Part shown: positions 35,748-44,227 of the stretch, in pieces | How the letters are laid out: each line of letters starts with the position of its first letter | Position numbering within the stretch: position 1 is the first letter of the stretch | Assembly (NCBI RefSeq): GCF_003116035.1 | Contig: NZ_LGQW01000015.1 | Location: forward strand, 3,362,325 to 3,424,635 | DNA from: Azospirillum sp. TSH64 | GTDB taxonomy: Bacteria; Pseudomonadota; Alphaproteobacteria; Azospirillales; Azospirillaceae | Length of the DNA stretch: 62,311 nucleotides | Direction: 5' to 3' | Notes under the pieces: generated by a model | Database searches by the model: none | The model's input: the letters and a program-made list of their open reading frames with translations, nothing else | What the model was told of the DNA's origin: nothing | Position numbers and translations under genes: made by a program

Positions 35748-37058
35748 TCACTCCTCCGCGTCGGCCGGCTGCTCGATTTTGGGCATCACCAGCACCTTGT
35801 CGATGCGGCGGCCGTCCATGTCGACCACCTCGAAGCGGACGCCGTTCCAGTCGAACCACTCGCCGGCCTGCGGCACATGGCCCAGCCGGTGCAGCACCAG
35901 ACCCGCCAGCGTGTGGAAGTCGCCGGCATCGCGCAGGCCGCGCACGCCGACGGTGTCCTCGAACTCGTCCACCGGCATCCAGCCCTCGACCAGCCACGAG
36001 CCGTCCTCGCGCCGGATCGCCGCAGTCTCCACCGCCTCGCCGGCCTCCGGCAGGTCGCCGGCGATGATCTCCAGGATGTCGGTCAGCGTGACCAGCCCCT
36101 CGATGCTGCCATACTCGTCGACGACCATCGCCAGATGGTGGCCGGAGTTCTTCATCAGGTCGAGCAGCTTCAGGATCGGCGTGCCGTCATGCACCACCAG
36201 CGGCTTGGCGGCCCCGGCCTCCAGGTCGAAGGGGCGGCCCTCGACGACCATGCCCAGCAGGTCGCGGGTGTGGACGACGCCGACCAGCTCGTCGAGCGCG
36301 CCGCGGCACACCGGATAGCGGGAATGGCCGAAGCTGCGGATCGCCTCCAGCACTTCGGCCTGCGGCTTGCCGAGGTCGAGCCAGGCGACGTCCGGCCGGG
36401 GGACCATGATGCTGCGCACCGTGCGGTCGGCCAGCCGCAGCACGCCGTCGATCATCTCCTTCTCGGCCGGGGCGAAGACGCCGGTCTCGGTGCCTTCGGA
36501 GATCATCGAGCGGATCTCCTCCTCGGTGACCGTCTCCTCGCGCGCGCCATGCAGGCCGAGCAGCCGCAGCAGCAGGTCGGTGGAGGCGCCGAGCAGCCAG
36601 ACGAAGGGGCCGGCGATGCGGGAGAGCATGCGCATCGGCGGGGCGATCAGGGAGGCGACCCGCTCCGGGTTCTTCAGGGCGATGCGCTTCGGGATCAGTT
36701 CGCCCAGCACGATGGACAGATAGGTGATGACCACCAGCACGCCGCCGACGCCGAGGATCTCGCCCTTGCCGGCCAGGGCGGGGAAGCCGTCCAGCCACTG
36801 GCCCAGCCGGTCGCCCAGCGTGGCGCCGCCATAGGCGCCGGCGACGACGCCGACGAGCGTGATGCCGATCTGGACGGTGCTGAGGAAGCGGCTCGGCTCC
36901 TCGATCAGCCGCAGCGCCGTCCGCGCTCCGCGGTCGCCCTGGTCGGCCAGATGCTGGAGCCGGGCCTTGCGCGAGGAGACGACGGCAAGCTCGGACATGG
37001 CGAACACCCCGTTGAGGAGCGTCAACGCAACGATGATGGCGATCTCAAACGAGAGCAT
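35748..37058 (-). CDS. CNNM/CBS/CorC-HlyC family membrane protein (hemolysin family)
   Basis: The 436-residue protein has an N-terminal CNNM (DUF21) membrane domain of three or four helices, a Bateman pair of CBS domains (SIMVPRPDVAWLDLGKP; LVVHDGTPILKLLDLMKNSGHHLAMVVDEYGSIEGLVTLTDILEIIAGD) and a C-terminal CorC_HlyC domain (FDWNGVRFEVVDMDGRRIDKVLVMPK). Relatives export Mg2+ or Co2+ and respond to ATP-Mg; the hemolysin name is historic. AAGGA precedes the ATG at 37058. It is 147 bp beyond parA on the same strand and probably independent. Confidence 0.9.
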   Translation of the reverse strand: MLSFEIAIIVALTLLNGVFAMSELAVVSSRKARLQHLADQGDRGARTALRLIEEPSRFLSTVQIGITLVGVVAGAYGGATLGDRLGQWLDGFPALAGKGEILGVGGVLVVITYLSIVLGELIPKRIALKNPERVASLIAPPMRMLSRIAGPFVWLLGASTDLLLRLLGLHGAREETVTEEEIRSMISEGTETGVFAPAEKEMIDGVLRLADRTVRSIMVPRPDVAWLDLGKPQAEVLEAIRSFGHSRYPVCRGALDELVGVVHTRDLLGMVVEGRPFDLEAGAAKPLVVHDGTPILKLLDLMKNSGHHLAMVVDEYGSIEGLVTLTDILEIIAGDLPEAGEAVETAAIRREDGSWLVEGWMPVDEFEDTVGVRGLRDAGDFHTLAGLVLHRLGHVPQAGEWFDWNGVRFEVVDMDGRRIDKVLVMPKIEQPADAEE

Positions 37059-37409
37059 CGAAGGATTCCTTGGAAAAATGGGCATGAGTCGTCGCGCGGA
37101 CGGTGCCCGGGGCACCCCGCGTTCGACAGAACAGGTGACGATAAGGAAAACCGGTAGCGTAATGCGCGTCAGGCATCGGTCGGGCCATGCACCGAACGGG
37201 GCAGCACGGGAACGACCGGATCGCTCATGCAATAAGATATGGGTGCGCCGCGGGCGACCGGAGATCCGATCCCCCGCGGCCATCTGGGGCCGCTTGGCGA
37301 AGTGTTCATCGGGTCCCCGCCTGCCGGGCAGGGCTGCTCCATCCTGATTGCGCTCTGCCCGGCATGTGGTGTCGGTCCGGCCTTTTGCAAGGTTGGCCGT
37401 TTGCAAGCT
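37059..37409. other. gene-free gap with repeats, upstream of the CorC/HlyC gene
   Basis: No gene was found in these 351 bp. They contain GTTCGACAGAACAG (37121-37134), which recurs at 62101; an inverted repeat TGCCGGGCAG/CTGCCCGGCA (37322-37331 and 37355-37364), which may terminate the CDF transporter transcript; and part of a three-unit tandem repeat listed separately. Confidence 0.5.
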
Positions 37410-37433
37410 TCAGCCGTCTGCAAGGTTTGGCCG
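37384..37433. repeat. three tandem 16-17-bp repeats
   Basis: TTTGCAAGGTTGGCCG (37384-37399), TTTGCAAGCTTCAGCCG (37400-37416) and TCTGCAAGGTTTGGCCG (37417-37433) are contiguous. The last unit and a half overlap the final codons of the CDF transporter gene. Contiguous short repeats between parAB and the origin could be a centromere. Confidence 0.6.
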
Positions 37434-38405
37434 GTCGCCGGCCGCCCGCACTTCGGTGAAGACGCGGCGGATCTCCGGGAAGCGCTCCTTCACCCGGCGC
37501 TCGATGCGGGCCAGCGTCCGCTCCACCTGACCGGCGCTGACCTCGTCCCGCACATCCAGGCTGAGATTGACGATCACCACCTTGGGGCCGAGATGGATGG
37601 TCAGCACCTCGTTCACATGGTCGACCGCCTCCTCCGCCCGCACCAGGGCACGCACCCCCTGCACCAGGTCGGGACGGGCGGCCTCGCCGATCAGCAGGCT
37701 CTTGGTCTCATAGGCGAGGAAGGCGGCGGTGGCGGCCAGCACCAGCCCGATCAGGATCGACCCGACGCCGTCATAGACCGGCTGGTCCAGCAGCAGATCC
37801 GCCGACAGGCAGGCGGCGGCGATGATCAGCCCGACCAGGGCGGCACTGTCCTCGAACAGGACGATGAAGACGGTCGGGTCCTTGCTGGCATGGACGGTCT
37901 CGAACACGCCGGCCTCGCCGCGGTCGGCGTTGAAGGCGCGCAGCGCCACCACCCAGCTGATCGCCTCCATCACGAAGGCGACGCCCAGCACGACGAAGTT
38001 GATCCAGGCGGACTCCACCGGCTGCGGATGGAGGATCTTCTCCACCCCTTCATAGATGGAGACCACCGCACCGCCGGCGAAGATCACCAGCGCCACGACG
38101 AAGGTCCAGAAATATAGCTCGCGCGCGTAACCGAAGGGGTGGCGCTCGTCGGGCGGCTTCTTCGACCGCTTCAGCCCGACCAGCATCAGCGCCTCGTTCC
38201 CGGTATCGACCAGCGAATGGACCGCCTCGCTCAGCATCGACGCGCTGCCGGTGATCAGCGCCGCGACGAACTTGGTGACGGTGATCGCCAAGTTGGCCGC
38301 GATGGCGGCAAGGACGACCTTCCCCGATTCCCCGTCTTCCCGGCCCCCCGCCGATGCCGCACCGGCAGTAACGCCCCCGGATGTTTCGGTCATTGCATCC
38401 CGCAT
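37410..38405 (-). CDS. cation diffusion facilitator transporter
   Basis: The 331-residue protein has the CDF fold: membrane helices from about residue 30 (VVLAAIAANLAITVTKFVAALITGSASMLSEAVHSLVDTGNEALMLVG, containing the HSxxD metal-site residues), a second site region SAALVGLIIAAACLSADLL and a cytoplasmic ferredoxin-like domain with VNEVLTIHLGPKVVIVNLSLDVRDEVS. It should export Zn2+, Fe2+ or Co2+ in exchange for protons. The start may be 38405 (MRDAMTE) or 38393 (MTETSGG). It begins at the edge of the replication origin, so its promoter must lie among the iterons. Confidence 0.88.
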   Translation of the reverse strand: MRDAMTETSGGVTAGAASAGGREDGESGKVVLAAIAANLAITVTKFVAALITGSASMLSEAVHSLVDTGNEALMLVGLKRSKKPPDERHPFGYARELYFWTFVVALVIFAGGAVVSIYEGVEKILHPQPVESAWINFVVLGVAFVMEAISWVVALRAFNADRGEAGVFETVHASKDPTVFIVLFEDSAALVGLIIAAACLSADLLLDQPVYDGVGSILIGLVLAATAAFLAYETKSLLIGEAARPDLVQGVRALVRAEEAVDHVNEVLTIHLGPKVVIVNLSLDVRDEVSAGQVERTLARIERRVKERFPEIRRVFTEVRAAGDRPNLADG

Positions 38406-38487
38406 TCTAGTCGCCCCCTCCGGCCATTCAGGCCCCAGGGCAAGGAAACTCCGCCACGGTCGGCCTGTTCCCTGGCGGCCCGATTCC

Positions 38488-38705
38488 TGAACCTTGGTGA
38501 CGCTTCGAGGGCACACGACCGGTCCGGGTTTGAACTTTGGTGACGCCGACAGCCGGACCGACTCGGCGTGACTCCTGAACTTTGGTGACGCTGGGGGCGT
38601 GCAGGGTTTGAACTTTGGTGACGCTCCGGGGCCCGACTCGGCGTGGAGTCGACTCGACCGGGCGTTTGAACTTTGGTGACGCCCGGACTGTGGAACCCGG
38701 TGACG
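38488..38705 (+). repeat. iteron block A
   Basis: Five copies of TGAAC(C/T)TTGGTGACG lie in direct orientation at 38488, 38531, 38576, 38609 and 38667 (15 bp each). A degenerate sixth, TGGAACCCGGTGACG, is at 38691-38705. Spacings are irregular (43, 45, 33 and 58 bp). The block sits between the CDF gene start and block B. Confidence 0.88.
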
Positions 38706-38905
38706 GGTGGTGAAGCGAACGTCGGCCCGGCCCGTCCACGAGCCCTGCAAAGGGAGGTCTCTATTCAAATCAACCACTTGACGGGATGTTTGCCTGGATC
38801 TCCGCCTTCACGGGGATGACGGCGGGCGCATGACCTTCCATTGGCAACGGGTCGGACAGGCTGCGCGCAGGCCGTCACGCTGCCCAAGCTACCCCCTGGA
38901 ATCCT
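38706..38905. other. spacer inside the origin region
   Basis: This 200-bp stretch separates the two upstream iteron blocks and shows no gene. It includes a short AT-rich sequence near 38758-38780 (CTATTCAAATCAACC) that could melt. No iteron copy was found in it. Confidence 0.5.
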
Positions 38906-39162
38906 TGAACTTTGGTGACGCTCCGCAGGGGGCGAAGGCCGACTCCGACCTCGAATCGACAAGGTCGGCGTCACCAAGGTTCAAGCAAACAGCCAGTTCC
39001 GTGCCACGAGTCGTCCACAGGCACCCGGTTTCTCCCCATGAACTCTGGTGACGCCTGCCTTGAACTGTGGTGACGCGACTCGGACTTATCCCCTGAACTT
39101 TGGTGACGAATCTAATAGTTGATTCCAAATAGGTTCCAAATAGCCTGCGTCACCAAGGTTCA
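38906..39162. repeat. iteron block B in front of rep
   Basis: Direct copies occur at 38906, 39039 (TGAACTCTGGTGACG), 39061 (TGAACTGTGGTGACG) and 39094. Inverted copies are at 38969-38983 and 39148-39162. The last inverted copy lies just downstream of the likely rep promoter and 96 bp before the rep start codon. A DnaA-box-like TCGTCCACA is at 39011-39019. Confidence 0.88.
39109..39146 (+). promoter_or_regulatory. AT-rich DNA-unwinding segment and rep promoter
   Basis: After the last direct iteron the DNA turns AT-rich. It contains a perfect 10-bp direct repeat TTCCAAATAG at 39123-39132 and 39134-39143, an 11-bp period. A promoter can be read as TTGATT (39119-39124), 16-bp spacer and TAGCCT (39141-39146). 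An inverted iteron immediately follows, suggesting repression by the initiator. Confidence 0.55.
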
Positions 39163-39257
39163 AATTGCCTTCGGCGCGATCCGGGGTGTTGTATCTGGCA
39201 GGTTCGGTCATCGGCCCGTCACAGGACGGTCATGCCGGCCAAAAGCTGGAGGTCGTC

Positions 39258-40187
39258 ATGGGCAGCATTCATCGTTTGATCGAGACACACGGACGCGACG
39301 GCGCGCTGGCCCTCGTTTCGGACGAGGAACGGCCGCTGATCGACATCGCCGCGGCGGTCCAGGCCGCGGAAAACGGCAAGCTCGGCATCACCTATGCCGG
39401 ATTCTGCCAGACCGCGCTGCCGCACCGCCAGCTTCCCGACGACCAGCATTGGGAACGCCCCGGCCACAAGGTAAAGCTGGTCATCCAGCCCGGCGTGATC
39501 GAGGATCGCAACGGCGTCACCCGCCGAATCGGCGTTCCCTACGGCAGCCGGGCCCGCATGATTCTGCTCTATCTCCAGACCCGTGCGATTCAGACCGGGA
39601 ATCCGGAGGTCGAACTTGGCGGCTCCATGCATGACTGGCTGAAGCGGATGGACATCCCGATCTGCGGCAAGGCCTATCGCGACGTGGAAGACCAGGCGGC
39701 GCGCCTGTCCGCCTGCCACCTGACCTTCTTCACCGACGCCGACGGCGGCCGCCGGCAGAGCAAGGAATCGATCGTCGCCGACGCCATCCAGCTGCGCCGG
39801 CCCGACGACCGCCAGGGGACCCTGTTCACCGAGACCGTGCGGCTCAGCGACAGCTTCTTCAAGGCCTTGCGTGAGCACCCGGTGCCGGTGGCGGAAGAGG
39901 CGCTGAAGGCGATCAGCGGCAAGTCGATGGCGCTCGACGTCTATATCTGGCTGGCCTACCGCCTGCATTCGCTGGACAAGCCGACGCCGATCACCTGGGC
40001 GGCGCTGCATGGCCAGTTCGGCGCCGGCTATGCCCTGGTCCGCCAGTTCAAGACCAAGTTCATCCCGAATCTGAAATACGCCATGGCCGCCTATCCGGAC
40101 GCCCGTGTCGAGGAATCGGGCGAGGGGCTGATCCTCCACCCGTCGCGTCCGCCGATCAACGAGCGGGTGGTGGCGCGCATCGCCTGA
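39258..40187 (+). CDS. repA: plasmid-type replication initiator RepA
   Basis: The 309-residue protein fits the plasmid-encoded RepA family (PF04796-like): an N-terminal helical part, GITYAGFCQTALPHRQLPD and the conserved core RIGVPYGSRARMILLYLQTRAIQTGNPEVELGGSMHDWLKRMDI, then SFFKALREHPVPVAEEALKAISGKSMALDVYIWLAYRLHSL. It should bind the flanking iterons and start replication of the replicon. CTGGAGG lies six bases before the ATG at 39258; the 31 open codons before it run into the promoter region and are not used. Iterons both upstream and downstream bracket the gene. Confidence 0.9.
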   Translation: MGSIHRLIETHGRDGALALVSDEERPLIDIAAAVQAAENGKLGITYAGFCQTALPHRQLPDDQHWERPGHKVKLVIQPGVIEDRNGVTRRIGVPYGSRARMILLYLQTRAIQTGNPEVELGGSMHDWLKRMDIPICGKAYRDVEDQAARLSACHLTFFTDADGGRRQSKESIVADAIQLRRPDDRQGTLFTETVRLSDSFFKALREHPVPVAEEALKAISGKSMALDVYIWLAYRLHSLDKPTPITWAALHGQFGAGYALVRQFKTKFIPNLKYAMAAYPDARVEESGEGLILHPSRPPINERVVARIA

Positions 40188-40202
40188 CGCCATTCCGATT
40201 CT

Positions 40203-40298
40203 TGAACTTTGGTGACGCGGACCGCTCCGATTCTTGAACTCTGGTGACGCTGCACGCCCTTCGGACTAGTCCTTTCGGAGTCCCGTCACCAGAGTTCA
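40203..40298. repeat. iteron block C, downstream of rep
   Basis: Direct copies are at 40203-40217 (TGAACTTTGGTGACG) and 40235-40249 (TGAACTCTGGTGACG), each preceded by the same context GATTCT. An inverted copy at 40284-40298 is followed by AGAATC, the mirror of that context. This trio makes an imperfect palindrome 16 bp after the rep stop codon and before the convergent HPP-CBS gene. Confidence 0.88.
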
Positions 40299-40330
40299 AG
40301 AATCGCCGTTGACCTGCCACAGCCGAGCCG

Positions 40331-41521
40331 CTACGCCCGGCCCGCCGTCACGTCGCGCAGGTAACCGCGCGGCAGGGCATCGTTCAGCCCGTCGACCCCG
40401 GTCTGCACCGCGCGGGCGAGTGCTGTCCGGGCCAGCACCACCAGCAGGTCGGTCTGGGTGATCATTCCCAGCACCCGCCGGTTTCCATCGACGATCACCA
40501 CATCGTGGGTGCGGCCGTCGGACAGGCGACCCAGCAGGCCGAAGACCGGGGTGTCGGGCAGCTCGGTCACAGCAGGCGCCATCACGCTGGCGACCCGCGA
40601 TCCGTGGTGCAGGGCGTCGCCGTGCGACAGCTGCTCATGCCCGACGATGCCCACCACGGCATTCTGCGCATCGACCACCGGCAGGGTGCGGAAACCATGC
40701 TCCAGCAGCCGGGCGCGGGCCAGCTGGGGATGGGTGTCCGGCGTGACGGTGACGAGGTCGCGGGACATGATCTCGCGGCAGGTGATGTCGGCATGCAGCC
40801 GCTCCAGCGCGTGCAGCTCGGCATTGACCAGCAGGGCGCCGAGGTCGTCGCGGCTGACGTCCAGCGTCTCGGCCAGCGTGCGCAGCGCGCCGTCGACATC
40901 GCCCTGGGTCAGGCCGGGACGCAGCTGCGGCGGCGGATCGTTGGTGCGGTGGGTGTTGACCGTCTTGTGCGGGTAGCGATGGCCGGACAGCCGGTGGAAC
41001 ATCAGCCCGGCGGTCAGCAGCAGGATGGAGTTCACCGCGACGGGGAAGAAGGCGAACTTGATGCCCATCTCGGTCACCGCCGGCCCGCCCAGCACCGCGG
41101 TCAGGGCGGCGGCACCGCCGGGCGGATGCAGGCAGCGGGTCAGCGACATGGTGGCGATGGCCAGCGCCACCGCCGCGGCCCCGGCCAGCATCGGGTCGGG
41201 GATGACGGCGGCGACCAGCACCCCGACGACGGCCGACAGCGTGTTGCCGCCGACGATCGACCAGGGCTGGGCCAGCGGGCTGGCCGGCACGGCGAACAGC
41301 AGGACCGCCGACGCCCCCATCGGCGCCACCAGCACCGGCGCGCTCGACATGTAGGCCAGCATGTTGCGGCAGAGCAGTCCCGTCGCGGCGATGCCCAGCA
41401 GCGCGCCGCAGCAGGCGATCAGGCGGTCGCGCAGCGTGGCGCCGGGCAGGATCGGCCGGAACACCACCGCACCCAATCCCACCAAGCGCTCGCGCAGGGC
41501 GGCAAGCTTTCCCCTGGTCAT
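40331..41521 (-). CDS. HPP-family membrane protein with CBS domains
   Basis: The 396-residue protein has an N-terminal HPP domain with about four membrane helices ([40 protein letters not shown] and [19 protein letters not shown], the His-Pro-Pro motif that names the family) and a C-terminal pair of CBS domains ([67 protein letters not shown]). HPP proteins have been linked to nitrite transport; CBS pairs sense adenylates. A SoxR box lies in its promoter and the soxR gene is divergent, so expression probably responds to redox-active compounds. Confidence 0.9.
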   Translation of the reverse strand: MTRGKLAALRERLVGLGAVVFRPILPGATLRDRLIACCGALLGIAATGLLCRNMLAYMSSAPVLVAPMGASAVLLFAVPASPLAQPWSIVGGNTLSAVVGVLVAAVIPDPMLAGAAAVALAIATMSLTRCLHPPGGAAALTAVLGGPAVTEMGIKFAFFPVAVNSILLLTAGLMFHRLSGHRYPHKTVNTHRTNDPPPQLRPGLTQGDVDGALRTLAETLDVSRDDLGALLVNAELHALERLHADITCREIMSRDLVTVTPDTHPQLARARLLEHGFRTLPVVDAQNAVVGIVGHEQLSHGDALHHGSRVASVMAPAVTELPDTPVFGLLGRLSDGRTHDVVIVDGNRRVLGMITQTDLLVVLARTALARAVQTGVDGLNDALPRGYLRDVTAGRA

Positions 41522-41597
41522 TCGGTTCCCATTCCCCCGATCCAGAATTCTGATTACCCAATCGGCACTTTGCCCATTCAGGCGGCAAAGTCGGGGC

Positions 41598-41628
41598 AGG
41601 CTAAAACCTCAACAGAACTTGAGGTCAA
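41598..41628 (-). promoter_or_regulatory. SoxR box within a 19-bp-spacer promoter
   Basis: CCTCAACAGAACTTGAGG (41607-41624) matches the classic SoxR box (CCTCAAGTTAACTTGAGG) in 14 of 18 bases, including both outer arms. On the leftward strand it lies between TTGACC (plus-strand 41623-41628) and TAGCCT (41598-41603) with a 19-bp spacer, the overlong spacing that MerR-type activators correct. The promoter reads into the HPP-CBS gene. Confidence 0.85.
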
Positions 41629-41684
41629 GCGGAAAAGCCGGCAGACTGGCGGGACGGAGGGTTGCAGGAGAGGGGAGGGCCGGA

Positions 41685-42140
41685 ATGCTGTCGCCGGAGG
41701 AGTATGACAAGGACCTGACGGTGGGGGAGGTGGCGCGCCGGTCCGGCGTGGCGGTCTCGACCATCCATTTCTACGAGGCGCAGGGGCTGATCCGGAGCTG
41801 GCGCAATCCCGGCAACCAGCGCCGCTTCTCCCGCGACGTGCTGCGGCGGGTGGCGGTGGTCAAGGTGGCGCAGCGGCTCGGCATCTCGCTTGCCTCCGTC
41901 GCCGACGCGCTGAACGCCCTGCCGGATGACCGCACCCCGACCACCGCCGACTGGCGCCGCATGTCGGAGCGCTGGCGGGAGGAACTGGATGACCGCATCG
42001 CCAAGCTGACCAGACTGCGCGACAATCTGGACGGCTGCATCGGCTGCGGCTGCCTGTCGATCCGCGACTGCCCCCTGCGCAACCCGTGGGACGAGCTCGG
42101 CGACGGCGGGGCCGGCCCGCGGCTGCTGGATCCTGCCTGA
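41685..42140 (+). CDS. soxR: redox-sensitive MerR-family activator SoxR
   Basis: The 151-residue regulator has the MerR helix-turn-helix [59 protein letters not shown] and the SoxR-specific [2Fe-2S] motif with Cys118, Cys121, Cys123 and Cys129 ([12 protein letters not shown]). The oxidised cluster switches on a target promoter. GGGGAGGG precedes the ATG at 41685. No soxS is nearby; as in most non-enteric bacteria, SoxR probably controls its target directly, here the divergent HPP-CBS gene. Confidence 0.93.
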   Translation: MLSPEEYDKDLTVGEVARRSGVAVSTIHFYEAQGLIRSWRNPGNQRRFSRDVLRRVAVVKVAQRLGISLASVADALNALPDDRTPTTADWRRMSERWREELDDRIAKLTRLRDNLDGCIGCGCLSIRDCPLRNPWDELGDGGAGPRLLDPA

Positions 42141-42291
42141 TCCGATCCGGTCTGACTGCCCGGCCCGATCCGGTGACGGTCCCACATTAAAACTGGGTCA
42201 CATGCGAAAATAAGGGGTGAAGCCGGCGCGGCGATGGTCCATGGAAACGGGCTTCGCAAGACCCATCCGTCGCCTCAGGGGATCCACAAGG

Positions 42292-43446
42292 GTGATCGTC
42301 GTCAATCCGCGGCCGCTGCTCCGCACTCTGGCCGGCTGCCTGTCGCTCGCCGCCGCCGTCCTGCTGTCCGCCCCGGCGCTCGCGCTGTCCCAGCCGGACA
42401 CGGCGGCCAAGCAGGCTTATCTGGTCGATCTCTCCAGCGGGGAGGTGCTGCTGGACAAGAACGGGACGGTGCGCATGGCGCCGTCCTCGATGACCAAGAT
42501 GATGACGGCCTACCTGACCTACGACGCGCTGGTCCATGGCCGGACGACGCTCGACACCAGTGTCCCGGTCAGCCAGGCCGCCTGGAAGATGGGCGGCTCG
42601 CGCATGTTCCTGAAGCTGGGCAGCACGGTGCGGGTGGAGGATCTGCTGCGCGGCCTGCTGATCGACAGCGGCAACGATGCTGCCGTGGCGTTGGCGGAAG
42701 GGCTGGCCGGCAGCGAATCCGCCTTCGCCTCGATGATGAACGCCAAGGCGCGCGAGCTGGGGATGGCCGACAGCCATTTCATGAACGCCAGCGGCTGGCC
42801 GGATCCGGGCCACTACACCACCGCCCGCGATCTGGCGACCCTCGCCACCCACCTGATCCGCGACTTTCCGCAGTTCTACCATTATGAGTCGGAGCGGAAC
42901 TTCACCTGGAACGGCATCCGCCAGGGCAACCGCAACCCGCTGCTCTACCATCCCGTCAGCGTCGACGGCATCAAGACCGGCCACACCGAGGTCGGCGGCT
43001 ATGGCCTGACCGCGTCGGGGGAGCGCAACGGGCGCCGTCTGGTGCTGGTGGTCAATGGCTTGCCCAGCCCGCAGGCCCGCAACGACGAGCCGACCCGGCT
43101 GCTCGACTGGGCGTGGAACAGCTTCAGGCTCTACCCCCTGCTGCGCAAGGGCGAGCTGGTGGAGCAGGCGCCGGTGTGGATGGGCGAGGAGGACAGCGTT
43201 CCGGTGACGGTCGCCGACGACGTGGCCGTGACCATGGCGCCGGCCGACCGCAACGGCCTGCATGTCGTCGCCACCCTGGCCGAACCGCTGCCGAGCCCGG
43301 TCCATCGCGGCGACGTGGTCGGCCGGCTGCGCATCGACTATGACGGCGCCGTCCGCCGGCAGGTCGATCTGGTCGCCGGCGCCGACGTCCCGGCCTCCAG
43401 CGGCCTGACCGCGCTCGGCCAGCGGCTGGGGCATCTGCTGCCGTAG
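42292..43446 (+). CDS. D-alanyl-D-alanine carboxypeptidase (DacA/DacC family)
   Basis: The 384-residue low-molecular-weight penicillin-binding protein has a signal peptide (about residues 1-31, ending APALA), the SxxK motif in SSMTK, the SxN motif in DSGND and KTG in GIKTGHTEVGG, then a C-terminal PBP5-like beta domain. It trims the terminal D-Ala of peptidoglycan stem peptides in the periplasm. The start is uncertain: a GTG at 42292 gives a clean signal peptide and has AGGGGA nine bases upstream; in-frame starts at 42217 and 42241 would add an odd N-terminal extension. Confidence 0.88.
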   Translation: MIVVNPRPLLRTLAGCLSLAAAVLLSAPALALSQPDTAAKQAYLVDLSSGEVLLDKNGTVRMAPSSMTKMMTAYLTYDALVHGRTTLDTSVPVSQAAWKMGGSRMFLKLGSTVRVEDLLRGLLIDSGNDAAVALAEGLAGSESAFASMMNAKARELGMADSHFMNASGWPDPGHYTTARDLATLATHLIRDFPQFYHYESERNFTWNGIRQGNRNPLLYHPVSVDGIKTGHTEVGGYGLTASGERNGRRLVLVVNGLPSPQARNDEPTRLLDWAWNSFRLYPLLRKGELVEQAPVWMGEEDSVPVTVADDVAVTMAPADRNGLHVVATLAEPLPSPVHRGDVVGRLRIDYDGAVRRQVDLVAGADVPASSGLTALGQRLGHLLP

Positions 43447-43451
43447 TGTAC

Positions 43452-43481
43452 GTCGCGGGCCGGCGAGTTCCGGCCCGCGAC
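43452..43481. terminator. bidirectional terminator hairpin
   Basis: GTCGCGGGCCGG (43452-43463) and CCGGCCCGCGAC (43470-43481) form a perfect 12-bp stem with the loop CGAGTT. It lies between the convergent carboxypeptidase and FAH/hydratase-type genes. There is no long T-run, but the stem is very stable. Confidence 0.75.
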
Positions 43482-43489
43482 CTCTTCGC

Positions 43490-44227
43490 TCAGTCGACCT
43501 TCAGCGTGATGGTGCCCATGGTGCCGTAGCGGGCGACCGACTTGCTGCCCGGCTCGACGAAGATGGTGCCGGTGCAGGAACCGGTTGTCACCACCTCGCC
43601 CTCATGCAGGCCGCCGAAGCTGCGGGCGCCGACATTGGCCATCCACACCAGCAGGCGGACCGGATCGCCGGCGCTGTTGCCGCCGACGACATCGACCTTG
43701 GTCTCGCCGTCGATCTCCAGCGTCACCGTTTCCTTGACCGGGTCGAGCGCACGCCAGTCGGCGATGGCCGGGCCGACGATCAGGGCGCCGTGGTTGAACT
43801 GGTCGGCCATGTGGCTCAGCCGGTCCTGGCTGCCGAAACCGGCGAAGCGGGTGTCGACGATCTCCCAGGCGGGATGGACCGAGGCGACGGCGGCCAGAAC
43901 CTCTTCCCGGCTGTAGGGCTGCTCGCGCACCGGCAGGTCGCGGGCGAAGCGGTAGGCGATCTCCGCCTCCACGCCGATGACCTGGAAGATCTTGGCCGGC
44001 AGGTAATCGGTGTTCTCGAAGACGGTGGCGGCGTTGATCGGCGCGCGGAACGGCTCGGCGTCGGGCGTGGCGGCGCCGACCTTCCAGGCGGTGACGGGGC
44101 CCAGGCGGCGGGCGACGGCGTCCTGGATCTCGTAGGCCTCCGCTTCGGTGGCGGGGCGGTTGTCCAGCCCGGTCAGCCACTGGTGGGTCTCGCGCGCCTC
44201 GATCAGGGCCTCGACGGTATCGGTCAT
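43490..44227 (-). CDS. 2-keto-4-pentenoate hydratase / FAH-family enzyme
   Basis: The 245-residue protein matches the MhpD-like branch of the fumarylacetoacetase fold: AWKVGAATPDAEPFRAPI, the metal-binding GVEAEIAYRFARDLP (E-x-E), WEIVDTRFAGFGSQDRLSHMADQFNHGALIVGP and VWMANVGARSFGGLHEGEVVTTGSCTG. Members hydrate 2-oxo-4-pentenoates or decarboxylate and hydrolyse 2-oxo acids. Its start overlaps the stop of the LacI gene (ATGA). It is the last gene of the transporter operon, so the imported compound is probably turned into a 2-oxo acid. Confidence 0.85.
   Translation of the reverse strand: MTDTVEALIEARETHQWLTGLDNRPATEAEAYEIQDAVARRLGPVTAWKVGAATPDAEPFRAPINAATVFENTDYLPAKIFQVIGVEAEIAYRFARDLPVREQPYSREEVLAAVASVHPAWEIVDTRFAGFGSQDRLSHMADQFNHGALIVGPAIADWRALDPVKETVTLEIDGETKVDVVGGNSAGDPVRLLVWMANVGARSFGGLHEGEVVTTGSCTGTIFVEPGSKSVARYGTMGTITLKVD

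Noticed and set aside
37187..37459. tRNA or small gene in the gap upstream of the CorC/HlyC-type gene
   Set aside because: No cloverleaf, CCA end or conserved T-loop could be found, and the short frames lack ribosome-binding sites.
38428..38739. ORF with repeated SVTKVQ/SPKFK peptide motif on the minus strand
   Set aside because: The apparent peptide repeat is only the translation of the iterons upstream of the CDF gene; there is no ribosome-binding site or family resemblance.
38488..39162. CRISPR-like repeat array
   Set aside because: The repeats are only 15 bp, occur on both strands and have spacers of 7 to over 130 bp; they surround a rep gene and no cas gene is present, so they are iterons.
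33683..39257. Canonical parS site (TGTTCCACGTGGAACA type) or repABC-type parS
   Set aside because: I looked for these palindromes near parAB and the origin and found no convincing match.
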